DNA of 64,000 nt from assembly GCA_965219635.1 (NCBI GenBank), contig OZ244783.1:3348001-3412000 (forward strand), given 5' to 3'. Both the position numbers and the translations under genes were made by a program. Shown piece after piece: positions 27,974-36,807 of the stretch (positions within the stretch are counted from its first letter, which is position 1; each line of letters starts with the position of its first letter). A model generated the notes under the pieces. That model ran no database searches and had not been told where the DNA came from. It saw nothing but the letters and a program-made list of their open reading frames with translations. The stretch comes from JAPOXR01 sp965219635. GTDB lineage: Bacteria > Pseudomonadota > Alphaproteobacteria > Rhodobacterales > Rhodobacteraceae.

Positions 27974-28591
27974 TCAGCCATTTGCAGTGAGGGCCTCGAG
28001 ATACGGGCGGACAATCGTTGCAACTCCCCCGCTGGCGGCGGCTCTCGCTATTTCAGCAGGCGTGGCCTTGCGCTGTCGGAGCGCTTCTTGAAGACCTTCA
28101 AGTGCAACGAATTGACCAACCGAGTGCCTATGGCGGAAGCAGTCGGCAATGGTCTTGGCGACACCGAACACCTTCACCGGAACCCCCTCAATCACTGTGG
28201 TAGACACATCTTCAGCCAGCAACCTGTCCGTAAACCGGACAATGCGCAGTGTCCGTCCGTTATCTCGCGGGCACCAGTCGTTGTTCCCAATAGCCAGCCA
28301 GACAAGGTTTGGAAGTTGATCGGTCAGATCATGAAAGACGAGGGCTGAGGTGAGGCAAACTACGCCCTTCGGGACTCGTTTCGCTGCTTCTGCAAGACTG
28401 TGATTGGCGTCCAATGGCGCGTCCGGCAACTGGTAGAGTCCGCGCGATAGCCGGATCAACTCGCCATCGTCGCTCATCCTGCCGATAGTTGCCGCCGTGA
28501 TGCCCGCCGACTTGAATTCCTTCAGCCGCATAATGCCCCGATCCCGAAGCAATTGCCTTGCGCGATCGCGTTGAGTCCTGCCGTTCCTCAT
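27974..28591 (-). CDS. AbiEi-like type IV antitoxin / transcriptional regulator, orphan
   Basis: A 205-residue protein. The N-terminal winged helix (MRNGRTQRDRARQLLRDRGI, then LKEFKSAGITAATIGRMSDD and LIRLSRGLYQL) is the AbiEi antitoxin N-domain; the C-terminal part (CLTSALVFHDLTDQLP, VKVFGVAKTIADCFRHRH) is the AbiEi C-domain seen in antitoxins of type IV systems. In complete systems the nucleotidyltransferase toxin AbiEii is encoded immediately downstream. Here only 77 bases separate the stop from the convergent dimethylformamidase-like gene, so there is no room for it. ATG at 28591 chosen at the family start; ATGs at 28621 or further upstream are possible. Confidence 0.82.
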   Translation of the reverse strand: MRNGRTQRDRARQLLRDRGIMRLKEFKSAGITAATIGRMSDDGELIRLSRGLYQLPDAPLDANHSLAEAAKRVPKGVVCLTSALVFHDLTDQLPNLVWLAIGNNDWCPRDNGRTLRIVRFTDRLLAEDVSTTVIEGVPVKVFGVAKTIADCFRHRHSVGQFVALEGLQEALRQRKATPAEIARAAASGGVATIVRPYLEALTANG

Positions 28592-28967
28592 TGATACGAA
28601 ACCACCGATTATGAGGTTCATGTTCTGAGGTATTGTATCAAGATTCCAGCCGGCGGCAAATCCCGGATGAATGGTTGATTTGCCTGCCCATTGAAGCAGT
28701 CGGCTGTTCACGGTTGTGATTGGCCGCGTAGCTTGGCTCCCCTTCTGGATAGAAGGCAATCAAGTCGACTTGACCATTGCGGCATATTGGCAAAAACAGA
28801 CGTAGCCGACACCGGAAAGTGCGGGCCTGAAGTTCAGTTTCGTTTACAGGCTGATTGTGGCCACCGGTTTGCTACTGATTCAACGCCTTGGGAAAACCCG
28901 AGGTTGCAGGGGCACAAAAAAAATCATGCGCGGGCCACCATGTTCGGCCCAAACCGGATCATGCAAC
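28592..28967. other. Intergenic between AbiEi-like and methyltransferase-HNH genes
   Basis: 376 bases with no supported gene. It holds the probable promoter of the AbiEi-like gene and, at 28916-28950, a terminator-like structure for the gene upstream. Confidence 0.5.
28916..28950 (-). terminator. Terminator-like stem plus T-run after the methyltransferase-HNH gene
   Basis: Read on the minus strand: GGGCC, nine-base loop, GGCCC, then eight bases later eight consecutive T (28916-28923). The gap between stem and T-run is longer than usual, so termination efficiency is uncertain. Confidence 0.4.
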
Positions 28968-30680
28968 TCATGCCGGATTGCTTGGGCCCTTTGGTGTCCA
29001 CTCGTCCAGTTTCATGTTCGCCTGCAAGACCCGGCGCCGGTCCTGCAGGCCGTCGAACAGCATGTCGAAGTCGGTTTCGGCCGCCATATCAAGTGGCAAG
29101 GATGACCGCGCCTCGGCAAAGAACTGTTCGCTCCTTCGAGGCAAATATCCGGCTTCCCACCAGTTGCAGATCCTGTCTCGCGCATCTTCCAATGCAACAG
29201 CGGAAGGCAAAAAGTCGCGTTTCTGGTTCTGGTTGACCCGGCGGCTGGCTGGCATCAGGTTCCAGAGGTCCCCGCATGGCCATGCAGCCCATGGCATGCA
29301 GTGATCGATATCCAGCCGGTTACTGGTCAGGGAACGGCCTGTCCACACGCAGTGGAGCCTGCCACTCTCCAGAAGCTGGAGCGAGATCTGTCGGGCAACA
29401 GCGACATCCCTTTGGGGATCGGACCACTTCATGGCCTGTTCTACCATTTGGCGGTTGAGGGAACGGCCTTGATTTCTGGCCCATTCTTCCATCAGCGCCA
29501 CCCACTCGCCGACGAGGGCAGGTTCAATCCATGCTGCGTGCCTGGATAGTGAATTCCAGAGGTAGACCGGAATGCGGATTGTTCCGAACCGGTTGAGATA
29601 GTCCTGATCGATGAGGATGGATTCAGACGGCTTCCCGGAACGAGCCCTTTCGACTTGGACTACAGGATCAGCAGTCCCTGGGAATGTCATGTAGCGGACC
29701 GGCATCTTTACAATGTTGTCAACCACGACGCGAATTGTGTGATGAAGAGCCTCGGCCTGAGAACCGGTGAATGTACGGCCGACCCTGAGGTCGAATGCAG
29801 GAACGGCGCTGAGTCCGTCCCAGCCCCTCTTGACGAAACCCATACCGGTCTGCCTTCCAGGCTTTTGCGGCAGTCCGGCATCCAATAGCGGCTTGTAGAG
29901 GCGGATCCAGTTGAGGGCGATGAGCCCGACCGGAAGAGCTACAAATTGATCCCGGTGGTGGGCCATGCCGGTGGCGCTGTCGGCAGCCCTCGCAATCGAA
30001 CGAAGCAGCCCAAGCTTGTGGGTTGCCGATTTCTTGTCGTTGAGAATGATGTGCCGAAGGAGTGGCAGGGCGCCCGTGCCGTCATCGGGAAGGCGATAGG
30101 CGAGATGCACAAAGTACGACCCGCCGGTCCGCGGCTTCAATGCAGTCGATGATTGCTGTTCCGCAAAGGCCCCGTGGCGGCGGGCAAGGGCTGAAAGTTC
30201 GTCCAATACAACGGTGGAGGCACCATCTTCACCGCCAGCGCTGCCAACCCGAACTGCAAAGACAAGAAGACCGCCCGGTTTGAGAATACTGATGAGCCTG
30301 CGGAATGCGCGCGCCCGGTTGGTGGAAGCTACATCCGTCCAGACGTCATTGAGCAAAATGATGTCGAAACTCATCCCAAGTCTGCAGACGCGCTCAAGCG
30401 CCGGCAGACGATCGTTCATCCATCTGATTTGCGAAGGGTCGTGCCCGCGGCGGGCTTCTTCGATCATGGTTTGCGAAGGATCGACGGCGACGACATCGAA
30501 ACCCTTCCTGGCGAACCAGGCAGCATCGCGGCCGGAGCCGGTTCCGACATCAAGAACCGAGGCCGGAGGATCGGGAAGGCGGTTGGCGAACCAGGCATGA
30601 ATGCTGTCGGGATCAACCGTCTGGTAATGGGCAGCAAGAGAGCGGCCGGACTCGCCCGTATACCGTGACTTCCTTGCCAT
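28968..30680 (-). CDS. SAM-dependent methyltransferase fused to HNH endonuclease
   Basis: A 570-residue two-domain protein. Residues 1 to about 200 are a class I methyltransferase: SVLDVGTGSGRDAAWFARKG (SAM-binding motif I), DVVAVDPSQTMI (acidic motif II) and DIILLNDVWTD. The middle (about 210-430) is helical with RLPDDGTGALPLLRHIILND and a winged-helix-like VALPVGLIALNWIRLYKPLL. Near the C-terminus (about 470-520) is an HNH nuclease core: LHCVWTGRSL, LDIDHCMPWA, DLWNLMPASRRVNQNQKRDF, with the Asp-His, Asn-Leu-x-Pro and Asn-x-x-Lys residues in order; only one of the usual zinc cysteines is seen. ATG at 30680 directly precedes the fold. Lone gene on its transcript. Function unknown; a self-contained modification/nuclease defence protein is a reasonable inference. 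Confidence 0.85.
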   Translation of the reverse strand: MARKSRYTGESGRSLAAHYQTVDPDSIHAWFANRLPDPPASVLDVGTGSGRDAAWFARKGFDVVAVDPSQTMIEEARRGHDPSQIRWMNDRLPALERVCRLGMSFDIILLNDVWTDVASTNRARAFRRLISILKPGGLLVFAVRVGSAGGEDGASTVVLDELSALARRHGAFAEQQSSTALKPRTGGSYFVHLAYRLPDDGTGALPLLRHIILNDKKSATHKLGLLRSIARAADSATGMAHHRDQFVALPVGLIALNWIRLYKPLLDAGLPQKPGRQTGMGFVKRGWDGLSAVPAFDLRVGRTFTGSQAEALHHTIRVVVDNIVKMPVRYMTFPGTADPVVQVERARSGKPSESILIDQDYLNRFGTIRIPVYLWNSLSRHAAWIEPALVGEWVALMEEWARNQGRSLNRQMVEQAMKWSDPQRDVAVARQISLQLLESGRLHCVWTGRSLTSNRLDIDHCMPWAAWPCGDLWNLMPASRRVNQNQKRDFLPSAVALEDARDRICNWWEAGYLPRRSEQFFAEARSSLPLDMAAETDFDMLFDGLQDRRRVLQANMKLDEWTPKGPSNPA

Positions 30681-31185
30681 CAGGGAAACCTGCCGGCAGT
30701 GGATTGACGGACAGGTGCAGCCTGCCGGACCATCGTCCGATGTCTGCGCCTGAATTTGCCCTGCGCCCGAAATCTGATCATGGAGCGAAACGTCATTGTG
30801 GCCCGGATGCTGGCAGAGGTTCCCGGCGATGTCCATATGTCTGCAAGCCTGTATCCGTTTCGGCTGCCAGCTCTGACAGGCACCGGGCCCGGCCGGATTT
30901 TACATGCAGCTTTGTATTGTCCGGAACTTTCCATGCCCCCTGGATCAGTTTCCATGCCAATGCGTATCGTGCGCAGGCCGTAACGGCCGCTGTGGATGAT
31001 CGGCCAATCGGGTTCGGTTCATCCGGCCGCCATGATGAGCAGCACCGCTACGGTGGCACGATGACACGGTGATCGGTTCACCTCCTTCGCCCTTCCAGGT
31101 GCGGCCCGATTGCTCCACTCGGTCAGAACCCGATCATCAGGTGGCGCAATTGCGCCTCCCATCACAGGCAACCACAGTCGTTCAT
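30681..31185. other. Gene-free stretch of about 500 bases
   Basis: No frame here resembles a protein: the plus-strand frame at 30665-31072 has low-complexity composition and no recognisable fold. It separates the accessory island from the sulfatase/tripartite transporter operon and should carry the methyltransferase-HNH promoter and the sulfatase operon end. I see no clear terminator or RNA gene. Confidence 0.5.
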
Positions 31186-32703
31186 CTACAATTCGAAACG
31201 ACGAAACATTTCGGCTGGGGCATCGTGGCGCTTCATGGTGGCAACCGCACTGGCCAAGAGCCGCTCTTCGATTTCAGAGTCCCGGAACGGGCGTTCTTCG
31301 CGTGGATCAACCCGCAGATCGAACAACCTGGTGTCGGCATCCTCGAAGCCTTCCCCGTCATGGAACGGCACCCGCTTGGAGTCGTCTCGCGCCTTGATCT
31401 TCAAGATCGGGCTCCCCTTTGTGAACTCCAATGGTTCGACCAATTCCATATGACGCAGTTCCTGAAGCGAGAAAGGCCCGCGCATGTGCAAGGGCAAGAG
31501 ACGGTACTCATAGAGATTGGTGCTGTCGAGCCACCGCGGACGGTAGTGAAAGGCATAGTCACCATCGGAGACAAGGAGTGGTCCACCGAAGATCCCTGAA
31601 AGGACGGTATCGTGTCCTGTGCCGTCGCGTTCCAGGAGCGGCAACAGGCTCTGCCCGTTGGCCTCGGAAGGACATTCGACACCAAATAGATCGGCCAGCG
31701 TCGGGAGAATATCGATGGCCGAGGTCAATGCGGACCGCCGTGTGCCGGCGTGGCTTGCAGCATCAGGATGCGAGATCATCAGCGGAATGTGCGAGATCTC
31801 CTGGTACTGCGGCATCTTGGTCTTGGCCCACCAATCGTGTTCCGACAGCAGGTAGCCGTGATCAGTCGTGGTGATCAGGACTGTGTCGTCCCAGAGGTTC
31901 TCTTTGTCAAAACGGTCGAGCAGCCGGCCCAGATACTCATCGCACATCGCAACAAGACCGGCATATTTGGCACGAATATGGGCGATTTCGTCCTCGGACT
32001 CGGTCACCCTCGCATAATTCGGCCAATCCAGGATCAGGCCTTCGAAGCCGTGGCCGCCACTTTGGTCGAAGCGTTCCGGGATGTGGAAGGGCTCGTGCGG
32101 GTCGAAGCACTCAAGTTGCAATAGCCAGTTGTCGACTCCGCGGGCCGCATCCAGAAACTCGAACCCGGCGGCAAAGCAGCGGGGCAACGGGAAATCTGCC
32201 TCTTCCTGCATTGCCTCGCGATTGATCGCATGCTGCAACTTGTGGTTGCCTCGCTTTTCGCCAGCAAAATCATAGTGGCCTGGATGGTACTTCTTGCGGA
32301 GAGCTTCGATGTCGGCGTTCAGCGTCGGCTTCCAGGGGTCATATTCCTGGCCTCGAATGTTGACCCAGCTATTGAAGGTGGTGTGATAGCAAAGCCCGCC
32401 ATCTTCGAAGTAATGGAAGTGATCGGTTACCAGGTGGCAGTAGGTATCCATCCTCTCGCGCAGCAATCGGGCATACGAGTTGTCAAATGGCTCAAGTGGT
32501 CCCCAGGACGAGTGAAAGAAGTTGTAGCGGCCTGTATGGTGATCCCGCCGCGCAGGCATGCAAGGCAGGCTTCCGGTATAGTGACTTTCGAACACTACGG
32601 ACCGTGCCGCCAAACGGTCAAAGTTCGGTGTCGGCACAAGGCCACCGTAGCAGCCCAGCGCCTTCCGATTGAGTGAATCAAATAGAAGAAAGACAACCTT
32701 CAT
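31186..32703 (-). CDS. Sulfatase (arylsulfatase/alkaline phosphatase superfamily)
   Basis: A 505-residue sulfatase. VFLLFDSLNRKALGCYGG binds the metal at the N-terminus; SLPCMPARRDHHTGR carries the C-x-P-x-R signature whose Cys is converted to formylglycine by a maturase (not in this window). TTTDHGYLLSEHDWWAKTKM is the second metal site (Asp-His and Lys). No signal peptide is evident, so it is probably cytoplasmic. The ATG overlaps the tctA stop by four bases (ATGA), linking its translation to a solute permease. Likely role: removal of sulfate (or phosphate) from a substrate brought in by the tripartite transporter. Choline sulfatases have a related layout, but the choline-binding residues cannot be confirmed by eye. 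Confidence 0.88.
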   Translation of the reverse strand: MKVVFLLFDSLNRKALGCYGGLVPTPNFDRLAARSVVFESHYTGSLPCMPARRDHHTGRYNFFHSSWGPLEPFDNSYARLLRERMDTYCHLVTDHFHYFEDGGLCYHTTFNSWVNIRGQEYDPWKPTLNADIEALRKKYHPGHYDFAGEKRGNHKLQHAINREAMQEEADFPLPRCFAAGFEFLDAARGVDNWLLQLECFDPHEPFHIPERFDQSGGHGFEGLILDWPNYARVTESEDEIAHIRAKYAGLVAMCDEYLGRLLDRFDKENLWDDTVLITTTDHGYLLSEHDWWAKTKMPQYQEISHIPLMISHPDAASHAGTRRSALTSAIDILPTLADLFGVECPSEANGQSLLPLLERDGTGHDTVLSGIFGGPLLVSDGDYAFHYRPRWLDSTNLYEYRLLPLHMRGPFSLQELRHMELVEPLEFTKGSPILKIKARDDSKRVPFHDGEGFEDADTRLFDLRVDPREERPFRDSEIEERLLASAVATMKRHDAPAEMFRRFEL

Positions 32704-34208
32704 TTGGGTCCATTCCTTGTATTGGTCTTGAACCGAGCCATTGCCGGCAATCGGCTCAGCACATTTCCGGGCAAGACCGAAAACACCAGCGCAATTGCCG
32801 AAACCGCCAGTATCGACGTGCAAATCGGCCGGGTGAAGAAGATAGAGATTTCATCAGCCGACATGATCAGTGATCGCCTGTAGTTTTCTTCAAGTATTGG
32901 CCCCAGTACCGGCGCAATGGTCAGGGGTGCGAGCGGATAGTCGAACTTCATCAGCAGCAAGGCAAGCAGGGCAAAGACTGGAATGAACCACAGGTCAGTC
33001 AGGGAATTGGTGACACCGAACGAGCCGACGACGCATAGGACGAAGATAACGGGGATAAGGAAAATCTTCCGAATGTTCACGAACCAGACGAATATCGGAA
33101 CCAGGAGAAGTCCGAAGACCAGCAAGAAGACATTCGCAGCCATGTAGGAAGAGAATATTCCCGTAATGACTTCCGGCGAATTTGCGAACAGTTGCGGACC
33201 GGGGATGAAGCCCAACAGCAGGATTACTGCCAAGAGAACAGCTGTGCAGGGGTCTCCCGGCAAGGACAGTGCTAGAGACGGAATCATCGTTCCGCCGCAG
33301 CATGCATTGTTTGCCGCCTCGGTCGCGATAACCCCATCGGGATTGCCTTTGCCGAAGCTGTCCGGTTCCTTCGAGAAACTCTTGGCAGCGGCATAGGACA
33401 CGAATGCGGCGATGACCGAACCAGCGCCTGGCAACGCGCCAATGAATGTGCCGATTGAGCCCGACCGGACAACATTGACCCAACTCTTCAGCGTATCCAG
33501 CACTGTAGATGGCGGCAGCATCATGCCTTTCAGGCCAGCACTCTTCGTGAGATTGCCGGCGCTGATCTGTGTCAGCATCTCGCTAATGGCGAAAAGGCCC
33601 AGAACAAGTGGCACGATTCCTATTCCGCCAATCAGCCACTGCGTATCCATGTTGAATCGATAGAAGAACGCGAAGGGATCAATACCGATCGTGGCAACAA
33701 GCAAGCCCAGGCAGCCTACAATCAGTCCCTTGATGGTCGATCCTCGCGACACGATGGCGATACAGACAATACCCGCAAAAGCCAGGGCAAAGTATTCGGG
33801 CGGTGCAAACTTCAGAGCGAACGTTGCCAGAACCGGGGCGCCAAGAACGAGATAGAGGCCGCCGATGAACCCGCCTATTGCAGATGCGGACACTGCGATT
33901 CCGAGCGCTTCCCGTCCGCGGCCCTTTGTGGCCATCGGATAGCCGTCGAGCAGGGTCGCAGCGGCTATGGGTGTCCCGGGTATTCGCAGCAGAATGGCTG
34001 TGACAGCGCCGCCAAAGGTTCCGCCAACGAAGACGCCAATCAGAAGCGACAATCCGGAAATGGGCTCCATGTGCATCGCGAAAGGTATCAGGAGGACCAT
34101 CCCCAGAAGTGGCCCGAGTCCAGGCATCACTCCAATGATGATGCCCAGGAATACACCAATGGCGGTAAAGCCGACTTGGGCAGGCGTAAGTGGGAGGACT
34201 TCAAACAC
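32700..34208 (-). CDS. tctA: Tripartite tricarboxylate transporter, large permease TctA
   Basis: A 502-residue inner-membrane protein with about 12 hydrophobic segments. GVMPGLGPLLGMVLLIPFA near the N-terminus and the second repeat GALPGAGSVIAAFVSYAAAK are the paired G-x-x-P-G-x-G signatures of TctA; FGKGNPDGVIATEAANNA is also typical. Forms the channel with TctB and receives ligand from TctC. Nine bases after the tctB stop. In this operon the substrate may be a sulfated acid, given the coupled sulfatase. Confidence 0.93.
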   Translation of the reverse strand: MFEVLPLTPAQVGFTAIGVFLGIIIGVMPGLGPLLGMVLLIPFAMHMEPISGLSLLIGVFVGGTFGGAVTAILLRIPGTPIAAATLLDGYPMATKGRGREALGIAVSASAIGGFIGGLYLVLGAPVLATFALKFAPPEYFALAFAGIVCIAIVSRGSTIKGLIVGCLGLLVATIGIDPFAFFYRFNMDTQWLIGGIGIVPLVLGLFAISEMLTQISAGNLTKSAGLKGMMLPPSTVLDTLKSWVNVVRSGSIGTFIGALPGAGSVIAAFVSYAAAKSFSKEPDSFGKGNPDGVIATEAANNACCGGTMIPSLALSLPGDPCTAVLLAVILLLGFIPGPQLFANSPEVITGIFSSYMAANVFLLVFGLLLVPIFVWFVNIRKIFLIPVIFVLCVVGSFGVTNSLTDLWFIPVFALLALLLMKFDYPLAPLTIAPVLGPILEENYRRSLIMSADEISIFFTRPICTSILAVSAIALVFSVLPGNVLSRLPAMARFKTNTRNGPK

Positions 34209-34217
34209 AGCTCACGC

Positions 34218-34700
34218 TCAGCCGAAGAAATCGCCCGCGGGAAGCGCCAGATTGAGAATCTTGGAAAAAGCCAGGAATATTCCAGCCGAAACGCCCGCAG
34301 AATACGCGACAAGACCCACCGGATTTCGGTATCCGAGCACAAGCTGCGACACTAACAGGAAAACAGGCGTCGAGTAGACGAAGCCAAACCAACGGAAAGC
34401 CCAGAGGTATATCAGGAACAGGACAAAGACGATGGTTGCGCGCGCATGCCGCCGAAGTAGGGCCTTCAAGTCCAGCCTGAAGACGAGCGTCTGCGGCTGC
34501 GCTAGTGTACGAATGGCCTGTATTGCCAGAAGTCCCGCAAGCAGGAACGCAACCAGGCGCGGATACATCGCTGCATTGTTTTCTGCGCTTCCGGTATCCA
34601 CGCCCTCGGCTGCAAACCGGGTTCCAATATCGTAGAACACATAGGCCGGTATCGCGGCCAGAATGATGATGAAGGCAAGTTGCCCCGCTTTATTGGTCAT
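34218..34700 (-). CDS. tctB: Tripartite tricarboxylate transporter, small permease TctB
   Basis: A 160-residue protein with four hydrophobic segments, as expected for TctB: QLAFIIILAAIPAYVFYDIG, then the family segment AAMYPRLVAFLLAGLLAIQA, and two more helices near the C-terminus. It starts 31 bases after the tctC stop and precedes tctA by nine bases. Low sequence identity is normal for this subunit; its place between tctC and tctA makes the call firm. Confidence 0.88.
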   Translation of the reverse strand: MTNKAGQLAFIIILAAIPAYVFYDIGTRFAAEGVDTGSAENNAAMYPRLVAFLLAGLLAIQAIRTLAQPQTLVFRLDLKALLRRHARATIVFVLFLIYLWAFRWFGFVYSTPVFLLVSQLVLGYRNPVGLVAYSAGVSAGIFLAFSKILNLALPAGDFFG

Positions 34701-34731
34701 GACCGGGGCAACCTGCCTTGTTCAGTAGCGA

Positions 34732-35727
34732 TCAGCGGTTTTGCTCTTTTTCCCACTGTATTGCGTCCATACCGGCCTGAAGTTGATCGCGCACGCTTGC
34801 GCAATTCTCCAGGTAGTAGCCCGGATGGTAGATTTCAGTCGGGAGTGGAGTAAAGCCCAATTCGTTGATCTTGTTCTGTGTTTCAGGATCGTTGAGTGCG
34901 ACGAGCATGGCTGAGCGCAACCGTTCGACCACCTCATCAGGCGTTCCAGGCTTCACCACCCACCAATTCCATCCGACTGCCGCCAGGCCCTGAACGCCAA
35001 GTTCGATTCCAAAGTCCTTCGGGATCGGGCCAGGGATGCCGTACTCGGACATCGGTACGTCGCTCATTACTGCCAGAACACGGAGGTCGTCCTTGTTGGC
35101 CTTGTAGTTGCCCGAGTTCAGAACCATGAAATCGAGTTCGCCAGAGAGGAAATCCTTCCACCCCTCGCCAGTGTCGTTGTAGGGAACCGGACGTGCCAGT
35201 GCGTTGGCATTTCTCAGCATGAGTGCTGCGACCATATGCGGGATGGAGATGTCGGCGGCACCCGAATAGCGTAATTCGCCAGGATTCTCCTGGGCGAACT
35301 TGATCAGCGCCGGCAGATCCGGGAACCGATCATCATCCTTGCGTACACCAATCGCAAAGCCGTTTGAGCCAACACCGTACAGGGGAGTGAAATCCTCGCA
35401 TTGGTATGGTGTCTTGTCCAGCAAGGGCGCAAACAGGATCGGTGCGACATAGCCGTCAAAGACCTTGTAGCCGTTGGCTGGTGAATTCAACACGTCCAGT
35501 GCTGCCTTTACGCCACTCGCGCCGGTCAGCGATGTCACAGGCATGGCTTGGCCCAGTTCTTCTCCCATACGGTCTGCCACTACCTGGCTGACTGCATAGG
35601 CCACACCGGGCGACCAGGGGAACACCACCTGGACCTGCCGCTCGGGAAATTCTGCAAGGGCTGCCTGCGGCAGGGCAAGCGAAGCGATGGCCGTTGCCAG
35701 AAGTGATTTGAGAGCTTTCAGTTTCAT
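34732..35727 (-). CDS. tctC: Tripartite tricarboxylate transporter substrate-binding protein TctC (Bug family)
   Basis: A 331-residue periplasmic binding protein. MKLKALKSLLATAIASLALPQAALAEF-type Sec signal (residues 1 to about 25), then FPERQVQVVFPWSPGVAYAV, the conserved Bug-family beta-strand entry, and GASGVKAALDVLNSPANGYK. I chose the ATG at 35727 because GGAG lies seven bases upstream; an ATG at 35739 and a long upstream extension are less likely. First gene of the tctCBA-sulfatase operon and divergent from a LysR gene. Bug proteins bind carboxylates such as citrate, tartrate, terephthalate and sulfonates; this ligand is undefined. Confidence 0.91.
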   Translation of the reverse strand: MKLKALKSLLATAIASLALPQAALAEFPERQVQVVFPWSPGVAYAVSQVVADRMGEELGQAMPVTSLTGASGVKAALDVLNSPANGYKVFDGYVAPILFAPLLDKTPYQCEDFTPLYGVGSNGFAIGVRKDDDRFPDLPALIKFAQENPGELRYSGAADISIPHMVAALMLRNANALARPVPYNDTGEGWKDFLSGELDFMVLNSGNYKANKDDLRVLAVMSDVPMSEYGIPGPIPKDFGIELGVQGLAAVGWNWWVVKPGTPDEVVERLRSAMLVALNDPETQNKINELGFTPLPTEIYHPGYYLENCASVRDQLQAGMDAIQWEKEQNR

Positions 35728-35811
35728 TGGGGACTCCATTTTGAGAGCAAGAATCGACGGATTCAGACCACACAATGCAGGCAGTTTGCACTTGTGGGCG
35801 ATAAAGTCTAA

Positions 35812-35825
35812 TTTGAAAAATTCAC
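35812..35825. promoter_or_regulatory. Candidate LysR operator upstream of tctC
   Basis: TTTGAAAAATTCAC contains TGAA and TTCA arms around AAA, in the AT-rich 117-base divergent promoter between tctC and its LysR gene. It resembles the site at 20221-20233 before the other LysR gene. Inferred from position and symmetry. Confidence 0.45.
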
Positions 35826-35844
35826 TATATGATAACAATATGAA

Positions 35845-36762
35845 ATGAGCCTCATGGAGATACTGTACTCTCGCGCTCTGGTTCACTTCGTCGCTGCATT
35901 CGATCAGGGCAACATCCGCAGGGCAGCGGCGGCTGTCGGCGTCACCCAGCCGGCGGTTACGAAGAGCATCCAGAAACTGGAGGCGCATATTGGAACTGAG
36001 TTGTTCGACCGGACGGCGGACGGTGTGCATCCTACGCCCATTGCCCATACCCTCCGGCGGCACGCAAAGAACATTCTGAACGAAGCCCGGTATGTCGAAA
36101 CGGAGATTTCATCCGTGCTTGATGGGCGGTTTGGAAATGTGCGCTTCGGTGTTGGCCCGGCATGGAGTCTGACTGTTTTTCCCGGCCTCCTCGAACGGCT
36201 TTGCGAGGAGTTTCCGCAAATTGATGTCGAAGTCGAAACTGGGGTGACGGATCATCTGCTGCCTCGGTTGGAGGAAGGAGAGATAGACTTTTGGTTTGGT
36301 TCAATCCACGGGATCCTGCCTTCAGAGAAGGTTGAAATATGTCCCAGTGGCAGCGCCATCCTCAGTGTCTTCTGTCGTGCTGATCATCCGCTTGCAACAA
36401 AGGAGTCAATCGGAACGAGCGACCTGCTGTTGTATAACTGGGCGACATTCTTGAACGACCAAGTTGGTCTGGCACACCTCAGGCAATACTTCGAAGACGA
36501 AGGACTCGAGCCACCGCGCATTCAGTTGCGGCTTGAATCAATGGTCACGATGTTCAGGGCCGCAGCAAATTCCGACCTCTTGGTCCTCGTTGCTGGTACA
36601 ACCGGCTCCGAAGCAAGGGCACACGGTCTGATAATGCTGGAAGTTGCCCGGCCGATTTGGGAATTCCCTACCGGTATGGCTTATCGCCCTAATGCCCGGA
36701 ATTTGGTAATCACAAAGTTCCTGAAGAAGTACTTGGAATCCATCAACAGTCCTGAGCAGTAA
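35845..36762 (+). CDS. LysR-family transcriptional regulator of the tct-sulfatase operon
   Basis: A 305-residue regulator. HTH region FVAAFDQGNIRRAAAAVGVT then QPAVTKSIQKLEAHIGTELF (residues 13-55), followed by a typical effector-binding domain (VRFGVGPAWSLTVFPGLLER, LSVFCRADHPLATKESIG). Divergent from tctC, the standard arrangement for LysR genes controlling tripartite transporters. Two possible ATGs (35845 and 35854); I take the first. Inducer unknown, presumably the transported compound. Confidence 0.91.
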   Translation: MSLMEILYSRALVHFVAAFDQGNIRRAAAAVGVTQPAVTKSIQKLEAHIGTELFDRTADGVHPTPIAHTLRRHAKNILNEARYVETEISSVLDGRFGNVRFGVGPAWSLTVFPGLLERLCEEFPQIDVEVETGVTDHLLPRLEEGEIDFWFGSIHGILPSEKVEICPSGSAILSVFCRADHPLATKESIGTSDLLLYNWATFLNDQVGLAHLRQYFEDEGLEPPRIQLRLESMVTMFRAAANSDLLVLVAGTTGSEARAHGLIMLEVARPIWEFPTGMAYRPNARNLVITKFLKKYLESINSPEQ

Positions 36763-36807
36763 TCCCCCGCACCCAGGAATTGGGCGGCCGTCAGGCTGGC
36801 ATTCAAG

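Noticed and set aside
30665..31072. 135-codon plus-strand frame in the gap after the methyltransferase-HNH gene
   Set aside because: Composition is not protein-like and no family is recognisable.
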